Below, in pieces: positions 49,591 to 58,349 of a stretch of 62,451 nucleotides of DNA. The first letter of the stretch is position 1; every line of letters begins with the position of its first letter. A program made the position numbers and the translations under genes. The stretch is from Lactococcus formosensis. GTDB lineage: Bacteria > Bacillota > Bacilli > Lactobacillales > Streptococcaceae. The stretch is from assembly GCF_018403745.1 (NCBI RefSeq), contig NZ_BOVP01000009.1, forward strand, positions 1 to 62,451, written 5' to 3'. The notes beneath the pieces were generated by a model, which saw only the letters and a list, made by a program, of their open reading frames with translations, searched no databases and was not told where the DNA came from.

Positions 49591-51078
49591 TTATTTTTTG
49601 TTTAATAGTATATTTTGTTTTGTTAAATATTCTTTTGTAATAAGAGATAATAGTTCATTCCAAGCATCTATATTATTAATAGAGTCTAGATAAAAAATAT
49701 TGGTTCTTTCGATTCTTGAATCCAAGGTGTCTGTGATTATGATATCTGCTTTTTCATAGTTTTCAGTAAATTTTATTGATTCTTTATTATACAATTGATG
49801 TATTTTGTAATTGATATGTTCACTGGCAGAAATATCTTTAGTGATTTTAATAAAAATTTGTAGATTTGTTTTTATTTGAGAAAAAAATGATGATTGGAAT
49901 AATTTGCTAATAATAAATAATTGATTTTTACCTATAGCTATATTTTTGTTTCTTTCTTTAAAATGACTAAAATATTCAGTGTTTTTTTCTTTTATATCTA
50001 AATATGGAATGTGGTCCATTGTTAGTAGATATATAAAATGTATTGCTACTTCTTCCATTATGTAACTAGCTATTAATGTGATAGTAAGAATATAGGCAAT
50101 TTGTTTTTCATAATAAGTAATTTCAGGGGATATATCTTTATTGAGATTGATTGTCATTATATTCTTAGTTAATATACAATAGGGATGATTTGAGTTTAAG
50201 AAAAAACTCCCTAATTTCTTCTTTAGAGTAGAAGTTAAAATATCAGAACTAGTAAGTAGTAGTAAAAAAATAAAATAATTAATTTCTACACTATTAGTAT
50301 TGATTGAAAAATTTAAATTAAATTTTTTATCTAAATTAACTTCACTTAATAGTTGATAGATATCATTTAAAATATATTCCTCTTCAATAGAAATATATCT
50401 ACTGAGTATTCTTCCATTAGAATTTCTTAGATAAAATATTGAGTATAAATAAAGTAATGAGGGATTGTTTTGGGAAACAATCTCTGATGAAATATTTAGT
50501 TCAGATATTTTTTCTTCTATAAAAGGTTTTGAAAGACTATCAAATGGCCATTCTATTTCATTAAAAGAAGTAAATAAAAAAATGTAAGAAAAAATTCTTA
50601 TATATATTTCTTCTCCTGTTAGATAAAAAACTTTTTTTGTAGATTTTATGAATATATTATAAGTAAGTAGATATTTTCTGAGTGAATGTATCAATTTATC
50701 TAAATAGATATCAGAAATATATAGGTTCTTTATAATTTTTTCCCTAGAAATACTGGTATTTGTAATTAATATTAAGCATAATTTAAAAAGAGAGTTTTCT
50801 TTTAATAGTTTTAGTTTTAAAGTATTGACATCAAGTAATGAAGTTTTTTTATAGTGAGGATTAATTGATATGATTCCTAAATTATTTGATTGGATAAAGA
50901 ATTTTTTATGCAATAAATCTGTAAAATGAGAATTAATATTAATAATGGAATGTTTTACAAGTCGTTTCGAAATAGAAAATTTTTTGGATATTTCGGAAAT
51001 ACTTGTAGAGTCTTTTCCTAAGATAAAATAAATTATTCTTAATTCTCTTTGTAAATAATTTGGTAGTAAATTTTCCAT
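49591..51078 (-). CDS. Mga/AtxA-like transcriptional regulator
   Basis: A 495-residue protein with two N-terminal helix-turn-helix regions (STSISEISKKFSISKRLVKHS at about 25-45; SREKIIKNLYISDIYLDKLI at about 110-130), a long helical PRD-like centre, and a C-terminal EIIB-like portion (ADIIITDTLDSRIERTNIFYL). This architecture is typical of Mga-family regulators that control surface-protein genes in streptococci and WxL clusters in other Lactobacillales. It is divergent from the WxL operon and probably activates it. An AAAGGAAAACATT site precedes the ATG. Confidence 0.8.
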   Translation of the reverse strand: MENLLPNYLQRELRIIYFILGKDSTSISEISKKFSISKRLVKHSIININSHFTDLLHKKFFIQSNNLGIISINPHYKKTSLLDVNTLKLKLLKENSLFKLCLILITNTSISREKIIKNLYISDIYLDKLIHSLRKYLLTYNIFIKSTKKVFYLTGEEIYIRIFSYIFLFTSFNEIEWPFDSLSKPFIEEKISELNISSEIVSQNNPSLLYLYSIFYLRNSNGRILSRYISIEEEYILNDIYQLLSEVNLDKKFNLNFSINTNSVEINYFIFLLLLTSSDILTSTLKKKLGSFFLNSNHPYCILTKNIMTINLNKDISPEITYYEKQIAYILTITLIASYIMEEVAIHFIYLLTMDHIPYLDIKEKNTEYFSHFKERNKNIAIGKNQLFIISKLFQSSFFSQIKTNLQIFIKITKDISASEHINYKIHQLYNKESIKFTENYEKADIIITDTLDSRIERTNIFYLDSINNIDAWNELLSLITKEYLTKQNILLNKK

Positions 51079-51259
51079 AATGTTTTCCTTTAAACTTCTC
51101 TAAATATATTATATAAATAAAAATATAAAATACCAAATAAAAAAAGCATACAAAAACTGTATAACAGTGGCCGTAAAATATATATATCTTTATGGGGAAT
51201 AATAATGTAGAATAAATTGTTGTATGAAAATTACATATAGAAAAGGTATTTAATGATAG
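51079..51259. other. Divergent control region of the WxL cluster
   Basis: A very AT-rich stretch between the Mga-like gene and the WxL operon, where the promoters and Mga-binding site of the cluster would be expected. No individual site can be assigned by eye. Confidence 0.35.
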
Positions 51260-51431
51260 ATGAAAAAATATAATCTTATTCCAAGTTTCTCTTTTTTGGG
51301 CAGATAACATATTAAATCCAGCTGTCAGTTCATTCACTACTTCTGGTGGTAATAATAGTATTGAAGATATAAATCAAATGACTAATTTTTTTAATACAAA
51401 TAATAATTTTTCGGAAAGTTTATTGTCATAA
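51260..51431 (+). pseudogene. Frameshifted small ORF at the head of the WxL operon
   Basis: ATG at 51260 is followed by a run of six A. As written the frame stops after 15 codons, but with one A fewer it would read about 56 codons (MKNIILFQVSLFWADNILNP, later SGGNNSIEDINQMTNFFNT) to TAA at 51429-51431. The N-terminus would then be hydrophobic, as in a short secreted peptide. It may be a broken gene, a phase-variable one, or a sequencing error in the A-run. Confidence 0.4.
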
Positions 51432-51459
51432 CGTCACATTATATAAAAAGGGAGAAAAC

Positions 51460-51936
51460 ATGGGAAACTATAGCGAAACCAATCAAAGAGATTTGAGTAG
51501 TTTTGAAACAGAATTGAGTGGAATTATTCAAGAAGTAGAAGAAAATAAAAAGAAGCTTGAATTTTTGGCAAAAGAAAATGAACAATTGCGTTTGAAGAAC
51601 GCGAATTTAGAAAAAAATGAAATCAACTATATCAATACCTTAAAACAAAATACATTGAAAATTCAAGAATTAGAGAAACAGAATCCAATTGGACTTTCTG
51701 AAAAAGACTTGGCAGAGGTTATGCTGGATGCTAAGCGTGTAGCTAATGATATTGTTCAAAAAGCAAAGGAAGAGGTCAAGACTTTTGAACATCAAAAACA
51801 GGCTGCACTTAACAGTATGAGACAAGAAGGACAACTTTTACGAGAAGATATTGTGAATTTTAAAATGAAAGCTGATCAAGATCTTAACGAATGGATTAAA
51901 AGTTTAGAGGTACTTATTGGAAGTTCTGAACAATAA
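51460..51936 (+). CDS. DivIVA/GpsB-like coiled-coil protein
   Basis: A 158-residue soluble protein, almost entirely coiled coil (VEENKKKLEFLAKENEQLRL, then LAEVMLDAKRVANDIVQKAK). The second part with AKRVANDIVQKAKEE resembles the C-terminal helix of DivIVA-family proteins; the lipid-binding N-terminal domain is not obvious. As the first intact gene of the WxL operon it might localise the export or assembly of the surface complex at septum or poles. AAAGGGAGAAAAC precedes the ATG. Confidence 0.65.
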   Translation: MGNYSETNQRDLSSFETELSGIIQEVEENKKKLEFLAKENEQLRLKNANLEKNEINYINTLKQNTLKIQELEKQNPIGLSEKDLAEVMLDAKRVANDIVQKAKEEVKTFEHQKQAALNSMRQEGQLLREDIVNFKMKADQDLNEWIKSLEVLIGSSEQ

Positions 51937-51977
51937 TATTCACTGTATTCGATCTTTCGCTCATGAGGTAAGAGAAA

Positions 51978-53147
51978 ATGATTAAACTTTATAGAGGAGA
52001 AAGTCGTAAAGAAGCAGAGGAAATATGTCTGTTTATGTTAGATTCTTTTGGCCCCTCACAAGTCCTACAAGAATTAATGAAAAAGCAAGGCAGACTGTAT
52101 GATGATTTTGATGTTTCTCTTTTAAATAAAAAATATTACTTCACGCTTCAAAACACTGACCTAGCCTCAAACTTTTCTACCTTCCCTGTATTAAATTTTT
52201 TAGAAGAACTTGAAAGTGTTTTTCCTCAAATTATTTGGACGAAGATAATGAAGAGTCCGCTTCATCGTTATAAAGTTGAGTTCATTCCCGTTTCTTTTTA
52301 CAATCATAGACAAGGAGAGGAAGATGGGGTTTTGGCGGATTGTTTGGAAGAAATGGGCTATCATGCTTCCAACCTCATTCCAACTTTTCGTATGAAAGTT
52401 GAAGAGGTGTTCAATAAATATAAGAGAAACCTTTCATATGAATTTCATCCTTCTTTTGACAAACAAGTAAAAAAAAATGAAGAAGATGAAGTGCTTGAAT
52501 CTGACATAAAAGAAAAAGATACAGATATTATTTTGCAACGCTTGAGGAGTCTACAGGAAAAAGTAAAAAAAACAAGTAGTGAGCAAGTATCAGATCAAGA
52601 TAAAGAACAACTTTCATATCAAAAAAATAAAAATAAACACGAAAAAAGAAAAGAAAAAAAGAAAAGGCCTCGGTTAAAAATGATGTGCTTAGCTGGCGGG
52701 ATAGTCACTTTTATTGTTCTTCTTTTATTTGTTCTTTTGCAATTTTATGGCATACGTACGATAGAAGGTAATTCAATGAAACCTCTATTAAATGACAAGG
52801 CAATTATTGTCTTAGAGAAACATCCCAGTACATTAAAGCGCCAAGATATTATTGCATTTAATGTCCCTCAGATGGCCAATAAAGAGTTTGTGAAAAGAAT
52901 AATTGCTTTACCAGGGGATACAGTATATGCGACGCAAGGGAAGCTTTATGTGAATAATCGTTTATCGTCTACGAATTATACAGAACCAGTCACGGAGGAC
53001 TTTACTTTGAAAGAAATAAGTGGAAGAGAAACAGTACCTGAAGGAAAACTATTTGTTTTGGGTGATAATCGTTCCCACTCCACAGATAGCCGTAATTATG
53101 GCTTTGTGGATCAAAAAGAAGTGAAAGGGAAAGTATTAATAAAATGA
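51978..53147 (+). CDS. Signal peptidase I fused to a large N-terminal cytoplasmic domain
   Basis: A 389-residue protein. Residues 1-165 are an unfamiliar soluble domain, 165-230 a charged coiled coil/basic linker and about 235-258 the membrane anchor. The rest is an S26 signal peptidase: catalytic serine in EGNSMKPLL, lysine in VKRIIALPGDTVY and the box GDNRSHSTDSRNYG. Ordinary Gram-positive signal peptidases of this type are about 180-200 residues, with only a few residues before the anchor. It overlaps the next gene by 4 nt, so it is probably dedicated to processing the WxL proteins of this operon. Confidence 0.88.
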   Translation: MIKLYRGESRKEAEEICLFMLDSFGPSQVLQELMKKQGRLYDDFDVSLLNKKYYFTLQNTDLASNFSTFPVLNFLEELESVFPQIIWTKIMKSPLHRYKVEFIPVSFYNHRQGEEDGVLADCLEEMGYHASNLIPTFRMKVEEVFNKYKRNLSYEFHPSFDKQVKKNEEDEVLESDIKEKDTDIILQRLRSLQEKVKKTSSEQVSDQDKEQLSYQKNKNKHEKRKEKKKRPRLKMMCLAGGIVTFIVLLLFVLLQFYGIRTIEGNSMKPLLNDKAIIVLEKHPSTLKRQDIIAFNVPQMANKEFVKRIIALPGDTVYATQGKLYVNNRLSSTNYTEPVTEDFTLKEISGRETVPEGKLFVLGDNRSHSTDSRNYGFVDQKEVKGKVLIK

Positions 53148-55372
53148 AAATGGAATTAAAACAATGGCTTAGGAAGAGAAAAATAAGCTTTACTATTTTG
53201 AGTGTCCTCACGGTTTTAGGACTTCTTATCACACTATCAAGTCTTGTTATTCCTAAAATTATGGCAGGGGATACGGTTGTCTCTGATCTTGTTCTTCAAG
53301 CAGAGACAGAGGACAAATCAATCGCTTTAACAGTGACAGACAGTAATCAAGAGGATACCAAAATAGTTGTTCCTCTTCCAGAAGGCGTCACTTATCAGTC
53401 GAATTCCAATTCGAGTATTGGTGTGACACAGGATACAGTCAATAATCAGTTGGTTATTGACTGGGTGGAGGGACAAGAGAAACAAGTCACGTTACAACTT
53501 GAGGCTAAGGAAGAGGGGAGTTATGATTTCACCGCACGTACTGTACGTGAAGGTGAGCCGGTTACTTCTTCACCATGTTCAGTTACGGTTAAAGTAACGC
53601 CCCCTTCCTCAAGTGAAGCGCCCCATGTGAGTACAGAGGAGGAAGACCAACAAACCTCTTCTCCAGAAAACGAGAATGAAGAAAGTCAAGAAGAGTCTGG
53701 GACAGAAGATAATAATGATACTCCAGAGTTATCCGGGACAGAAGATGATATTAAAAATTTAGATACAGATGTGAGTGAGACTACTTCAGTTGAACGAAAT
53801 AAAGTTTTAGCGTCTAAAAGTTATAATTTTTCTTATACCCTTTCTCCTGAAAATAATGAAGGAACAGAGTTTTCTATACAAAATATTATATTAGATGATA
53901 ATTCTGAAGGATATGGTTCACTTAGTATTGGAATTCCAAATGGGATGTCTAGTAATATAAATGAGGCTATGATGCCAGAGGGATGGGAATTGAATCTTAA
54001 TTCTTCAGGATACAGTATTATCATTAATCCTGGTGCTTCTACAACAGCTGTTAAAAATTTCTTGTCTACCTTAAGATTTATGACGAATACAGAATACAAA
54101 GCCCCGGGTGCGGTATCTATTACAGTTGAGCAGAACAAAATATCTAATTGGGTTGATCCTTCAGGGAAACACCATTATTATTTATTTGTACCTTATCTGC
54201 AAGATGAAATTGTCACATTTCAAAAATCATATAATCAAGCAAAACAAACCACTTATAAAGGGTTAACAGGATATTTAGCTACGATTACCTCACAAGAAGA
54301 ACAAGACTTCATTTATAATTCAATCGCAAAAGAACCAGGATACTTAGGAGGTACACACTACGTTTTTTCAAATGGGAATCGAATTAATGATGAACAGGTA
54401 ATTAGTGAAAATACATTATTTGAACATGAGAATGTTGATTATAAACAAGGAGAACAGTGGTATTGGCTAGATGGCCCAGAGGCTGGTACAGTATTTTATA
54501 ATACTAAAACATATGATCCAATAAAGGGACCGGTACCTGGGGTGTATAATCATTTTAAGTCAGAAGAGCCCAATAATACAAATGGACAAGAGGGTGTGCT
54601 CCAGTTTGCTAATTTGAACGATCTGTGGAATGATATGCACGATTATTATCAGCCTCCTAGACCGTTTAATTCTGTGCAAGGTTATTACGTAGAATTTAGT
54701 GAGTATGGGGATCAAACAGAAGAATCCTCTCAAAATACGTATACTGCAAATATCCCTCAAGCAGTTACTACAAAATATATAGATACCTATAACAATAAAA
54801 TTTCAGAAGATGTTCATAGCAGTGGCCCTATGGGACAATCTTATACAATAGAACAAAAAGACATCCCTGGCTACACTTTCAAAAAAGTGGAAGGCCCTAC
54901 AACAGGAAAGTTCACAGATCAACCTCAAGCCGTTACTTATACCTATACATCTGATGTTCTTCGCTTTTATGATGTTCCAAGTGAACTCAGTTTCAATGAA
55001 ACTAAAATATCATCTCATACAGAAACCATCTCAAGAAAAGATCCAAATTGGAAAATCATTGTAGAAGACACACGGTTGAGTAAACGCAACTGGCGTGTTA
55101 CTGCACAACTTGTGGATCAATTTAAAGACAGTTCAGGACAACCTTTAAAAGATGATATACTGCTTTTCCGTAAGGGCAATCAATCGGATCAATGGATTAC
55201 CTCGAGTAGTGAAATGAACGTATTTGATGGCACAAGTACTGAAACTGATGATTTATACGATGTTTTATGGCCCACTCAAGAAGGTCTTCTCCTTCAAGTT
55301 GCCCCAGGGACTGTAAAAGTTGGGAAATATACAGGTGTTATTAATTGGAAACTGATTGATGCACCTGTATAA
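53144..55372 (+). CDS. Large WxL surface protein with C-type-lectin and MucBP domains
   Basis: A 742-residue exported protein. It has a basic N-terminus and membrane/signal segment (about 15-40), a beta domain (about 42-150), an acidic Ser/Glu linker (about 155-215), another beta domain, and a C-type-lectin-like domain (about 345-525) with WYWLDGPEAG, EPNNTNGQEG and LWNDM. These correspond to the WIG/EPN/WND landmarks, and EPN is linked to mannose-type sugars. A MucBP-like domain (about 555-625) and a WxL region (NWRVTAQL, last strand NWKLIDAP) follow. It would attach non-covalently to the wall through WxL. Confidence 0.85.
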   Translation: MKMELKQWLRKRKISFTILSVLTVLGLLITLSSLVIPKIMAGDTVVSDLVLQAETEDKSIALTVTDSNQEDTKIVVPLPEGVTYQSNSNSSIGVTQDTVNNQLVIDWVEGQEKQVTLQLEAKEEGSYDFTARTVREGEPVTSSPCSVTVKVTPPSSSEAPHVSTEEEDQQTSSPENENEESQEESGTEDNNDTPELSGTEDDIKNLDTDVSETTSVERNKVLASKSYNFSYTLSPENNEGTEFSIQNIILDDNSEGYGSLSIGIPNGMSSNINEAMMPEGWELNLNSSGYSIIINPGASTTAVKNFLSTLRFMTNTEYKAPGAVSITVEQNKISNWVDPSGKHHYYLFVPYLQDEIVTFQKSYNQAKQTTYKGLTGYLATITSQEEQDFIYNSIAKEPGYLGGTHYVFSNGNRINDEQVISENTLFEHENVDYKQGEQWYWLDGPEAGTVFYNTKTYDPIKGPVPGVYNHFKSEEPNNTNGQEGVLQFANLNDLWNDMHDYYQPPRPFNSVQGYYVEFSEYGDQTEESSQNTYTANIPQAVTTKYIDTYNNKISEDVHSSGPMGQSYTIEQKDIPGYTFKKVEGPTTGKFTDQPQAVTYTYTSDVLRFYDVPSELSFNETKISSHTETISRKDPNWKIIVEDTRLSKRNWRVTAQLVDQFKDSSGQPLKDDILLFRKGNQSDQWITSSSEMNVFDGTSTETDDLYDVLWPTQEGLLLQVAPGTVKVGKYTGVINWKLIDAPV

Positions 55373-55391
55373 GAGAAAGGAGGTGAAAAAT

Positions 55392-55709
55392 TTGAAAAGG
55401 ATTTTAAAAAAAGGATTGTTCTTTAGTATTGTTGCCCTTTACATGGTAGGAAACAATCAAATTGTGCATGCGGATATAACCGCCAATATGGAAAGCCAAG
55501 CATCTATTCATTTTGATCAATCTTACTTCCCCCCAGAAGTAGATCCCCTCATTCCCAGTGGAAATACCTCTTTTCCAGTTTATACTGGAAAGACTATTCT
55601 CCCTAAAACAGGGGAATCAAGTAGTCAAGCTTGGCAAATGCTTGGGCTCTTATTCTTAAGCACAAGCTTAATAACTCTTACAACAAAAAAAATAAAAAAA
55701 GAATATTAG
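55392..55709 (+). CDS. Small LPXTG-anchored protein (CscD-like)
   Basis: A 105-residue protein. TTG at 55392 is chosen because AAAGGAGGTG lies 8 nt upstream; upstream in-frame ATGs fall inside the preceding gene and have no site. A signal peptide is followed by about 40 exposed residues, then LPKTGESSS, a membrane segment and KKIKKEY. A short LPXTG protein is a usual member of Csc clusters next to WxL genes. Confidence 0.82.
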   Translation: MKRILKKGLFFSIVALYMVGNNQIVHADITANMESQASIHFDQSYFPPEVDPLIPSGNTSFPVYTGKTILPKTGESSSQAWQMLGLLFLSTSLITLTTKKIKKEY

Positions 55710-55720
55710 GAGAAAACATA

Positions 55721-56473
55721 ATGAAAATGAATCACTTACTTATGGCAGGAGTAGTCTTACTTTCAAGTAGTTCAATGTTAAATTTTGCATCTGTTGTTCA
55801 CGCAGATGATAATTCTGTGAATACTACAGGGGATGTAAGTTTTGTGGAAGATACAGATCCAACAAATCCATTAGATCCGACAGATCCAAAGGATCCAGTA
55901 AATCCGGTTGATCCAATTGAGCCTACGAATGGACCATTAAGTCTTGACTATGCGTCAAGTTTCCACTTTGGTGAACAAAAGATTTCTGCTAAGGATGAAA
56001 CATATTATGCGGTCTTTGATAAAATTAAAGGTGCAGAAGAAGGTCAAACAATAGATAAACCCAACTGGGTCCAAGTCTCAGATAAACGTGGTACAAATGC
56101 GGGCTGGAAATTGCAAGTCCAACAAGGGACACAATTTACAACAAAACAAGGCGAGAGTGCCAAGGCACTCAAAGGTGCAGAAATTAAAATTATCAATCCT
56201 ATTGTAAAAACAACACCTGATAACCAAGCAACTGCTCCTACCGCAAACTCTGAGATTACTTTAATTCCAGGTGCAGACGGTGCTGCAGGCGCAGCCCAAG
56301 ATGTCATGACTGCCCAACAAGATCAAGGGATGGGCACATGGTTAGATGGTTTTGGTAACGAAAGCAACGGAGATAAGAGTATTTCATTGAGCGTTCCCGG
56401 AGTTTCTGAAAAGGTAAAAGATGGGAAATACACGACTGATTTAACATGGGTGTTAACAGATACACCAGCGTAA
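55721..56473 (+). CDS. WxL-domain surface protein (CscB/C-like)
   Basis: A 250-residue protein with a signal peptide (about 1-28, VVHADD cleavage region), a proline/aspartate-rich spacer of DPTNP/DPKDP repeats, and a WxL domain with the two motifs NAGWKLQVQ and, at the C-terminus, LTWVLTDTPA. WxL domains bind peptidoglycan non-covalently. ATG 55721 follows TTAGGAGAAAACATA. It is paired with the similar gene downstream, probably through duplication. Confidence 0.93.
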   Translation: MKMNHLLMAGVVLLSSSSMLNFASVVHADDNSVNTTGDVSFVEDTDPTNPLDPTDPKDPVNPVDPIEPTNGPLSLDYASSFHFGEQKISAKDETYYAVFDKIKGAEEGQTIDKPNWVQVSDKRGTNAGWKLQVQQGTQFTTKQGESAKALKGAEIKIINPIVKTTPDNQATAPTANSEITLIPGADGAAGAAQDVMTAQQDQGMGTWLDGFGNESNGDKSISLSVPGVSEKVKDGKYTTDLTWVLTDTPA

Positions 56474-56509
56474 TGGAATGCATAGATTGATAAGGAAAAG
56501 GAAAAAATT

Positions 56510-57253
56510 ATGAAAAAAACAGCATACACAGCTTTGGCTACAACAGTACTTTTAACAGGATTTGCATTTGGTGCTTCTCGTGCTTTGGCAGAGGAGCCTG
56601 TGGAAGCAGATGGCGCATCAATGAAATCTGTAGGGACAATCTCTTATGTAACAGATGATGCACCAGTAAATCCTATTGATCCTATGGATCCAGACCCTGA
56701 AAAGCCAATTACTCCAACAGACCCAGGGGATCATGAAAAACCAACATCAGGTCCATTGAGTATTGATTATGTTTCTAATCTACGCTTTGGTGAACAAAAA
56801 ACTACAGGGACAGATATGACATATTATGCTCAATTGGATAATATTATTGCATCAGATGGTACAGAAATTAGTCGTCCAAACTTTGTTCAAGTGACAGATA
56901 AACGTGGTTCTAATGCTGGATGGCATTTAACTGTGACCCAAGATGGACAGTTTAAAAGTGGTGAAGATGAATTAGCTGGAGCGGTACTTAAATTGGATCA
57001 TGCGAGCTTGTCTACACCAAATGACGGGATTGAACCAACCGCTAACCAAGGGATTTCTTTGACGCCGGGAGTTTCTTCAGATGTATTGGATGCGAAAGAA
57101 GACCAAGGGACAGGGACATGGTTGAACCGTTTTGGTGCAGATGAAGAAGAAGGAAAATCAAGTGTTTCATTGTCAGTACCTGGTAAAACCAAAAAAGTTC
57201 AAGGGGAGTATAAAACTAGCCTCACTTGGACATTGACAGATACACCAGCGTAA
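56510..57253 (+). CDS. WxL-domain surface protein (CscB/C-like), paralogue
   Basis: A 247-residue protein with the same plan as the gene before it: signal peptide ending near RALAEEP, Pro/Asp-rich spacer (NPIDPMDPDPEKPITPTDPG), and WxL motifs NAGWHLTVT and LTWTLTDTPA. The two share the blocks RFGEQKTTGTD/HFGEQKISAKD and VTDKRGSNAG/VSDKRGTNAG. Tandem WxL paralogues are the norm in Csc loci and may form heteromers with the DUF916 protein. Confidence 0.93.
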   Translation: MKKTAYTALATTVLLTGFAFGASRALAEEPVEADGASMKSVGTISYVTDDAPVNPIDPMDPDPEKPITPTDPGDHEKPTSGPLSIDYVSNLRFGEQKTTGTDMTYYAQLDNIIASDGTEISRPNFVQVTDKRGSNAGWHLTVTQDGQFKSGEDELAGAVLKLDHASLSTPNDGIEPTANQGISLTPGVSSDVLDAKEDQGTGTWLNRFGADEEEGKSSVSLSVPGKTKKVQGEYKTSLTWTLTDTPA

Positions 57254-57266
57254 TAAGGAGAAGAGA

Positions 57267-58295
57267 GTGAAAAAGAAAAGTTTATTTCTCTTTTTTATAG
57301 GTATAGTTCTTCTTTTCTCTGGTTTTAGGACAGTATCTGCGGCAGAAATGAAATTTTCTGTTCAGGCAGTACTTCCAGAAAATCAAGTGGATAAATCTCA
57401 ATCTTATTTTGATCTACGTATGAAACCAGGACAATCTCAGGATTTAATGGTGGAGATGCGCAATGATACTTCTAAGGAAGTGACGGTTGAAGTGAATCCT
57501 AATACTGCCATTACCAATCAAAATGGTATTGTGGAATATAACGATACGAAGACGAAACGTGACAGTAGCTTAAAGACAGGCTTTAAAGATATTGCGACAA
57601 CAGAAAAAGAAGTGACTGTTCCTGCAAAAAGTCAAAAGCAAGTCAAAATTCATGTTCAAATGCCACAAGAAGAATACAATGGAACAATCTTGGGAGGAAT
57701 ATATTTTTCTGAAAAAGATCAGGGAAAAGATCAGAAAGATACTTCTAAAGGCAGTCAAATTGTAAATAAGTATGCTTATGTGATCGGTGTTAAACTGACA
57801 GAGACAGATACTGTTGTTCAACCAGAATTACGATTAAATGCAGTGCAAGCTAAACAAATCAATTATCGTAATGTTATTACTGCAAATATTCAAAATTATG
57901 AACCCGCTATTCTAAAAGATTTAAAAATAGAAGGTAAGGTTTATGAAAAAGGTGGCAGTGAAGTTCTTTATTCCGAAGTGAAAGAAGACCTTCGTATGGC
58001 GCCAAACTCTAATTTTGATTTTGCGATGAGTCTGAATAATAAGCCCTTTAAACCTGGGAAATACACTTTTAAAGGTGTAGGGAAATCAGGGGACAAGGAG
58101 TGGAAGTTTGAAAAAGACTTTGAAATAAAAGGTGAAGAGTCACGGAAATATAATAAAGAAGCAGTCTCTCTTGAGAAGGATAATACTTGGATCTATATAC
58201 TTGTAGGTATAATTGTTGTTTCTCTTCTCTTGATTATTATTTTGATTTTGTTAAGAAAATTAAAAAATAACAAAGAAACCCAAGAAAGAGAGTGA
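57267..58295 (+). CDS. DUF916/DUF3324 cell-surface protein (CscA-like)
   Basis: A 342-residue type I membrane protein. It has a signal peptide (about 1-25), a DUF916-type beta domain (about 30-150, SYFDLRMKPGQSQDLMVEM), a DUF3324-type domain (about 155-285, VIGVKLTETDTVVQPELRL), a C-terminal membrane helix (about 305-328) and a short basic tail. GTG start behind AAGGAGAAGAGA. CscA proteins interact with WxL partners and help hold them at the wall; this is the last gene of the operon, followed by a terminator. Confidence 0.92.
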   Translation: MKKKSLFLFFIGIVLLFSGFRTVSAAEMKFSVQAVLPENQVDKSQSYFDLRMKPGQSQDLMVEMRNDTSKEVTVEVNPNTAITNQNGIVEYNDTKTKRDSSLKTGFKDIATTEKEVTVPAKSQKQVKIHVQMPQEEYNGTILGGIYFSEKDQGKDQKDTSKGSQIVNKYAYVIGVKLTETDTVVQPELRLNAVQAKQINYRNVITANIQNYEPAILKDLKIEGKVYEKGGSEVLYSEVKEDLRMAPNSNFDFAMSLNNKPFKPGKYTFKGVGKSGDKEWKFEKDFEIKGEESRKYNKEAVSLEKDNTWIYILVGIIVVSLLLIIILILLRKLKNNKETQERE

Positions 58296-58299
58296 TAAG

Positions 58300-58338
58300 A
58301 TAAAAGCCTACTTAAATTTTTAAGGAGGCTTTTATTTT
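58300..58338 (+). terminator. Terminator of the WxL operon
   Basis: AAAAGCCT (58302-58309) pairs with AGGCTTTT (58326-58333), followed by a T-run. The AAGGAGG inside the hairpin mimics a ribosome-binding site. Confidence 0.75.
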
Positions 58339-58349
58339 TGGAGAACAGG

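Noticed and set aside
50939..51337. 132-codon minus-strand frame overlapping the Mga-like gene
   Set aside because: Largely out of frame over the Mga N-terminus, biased composition (F, I, Y, K) and no ribosome-binding site.
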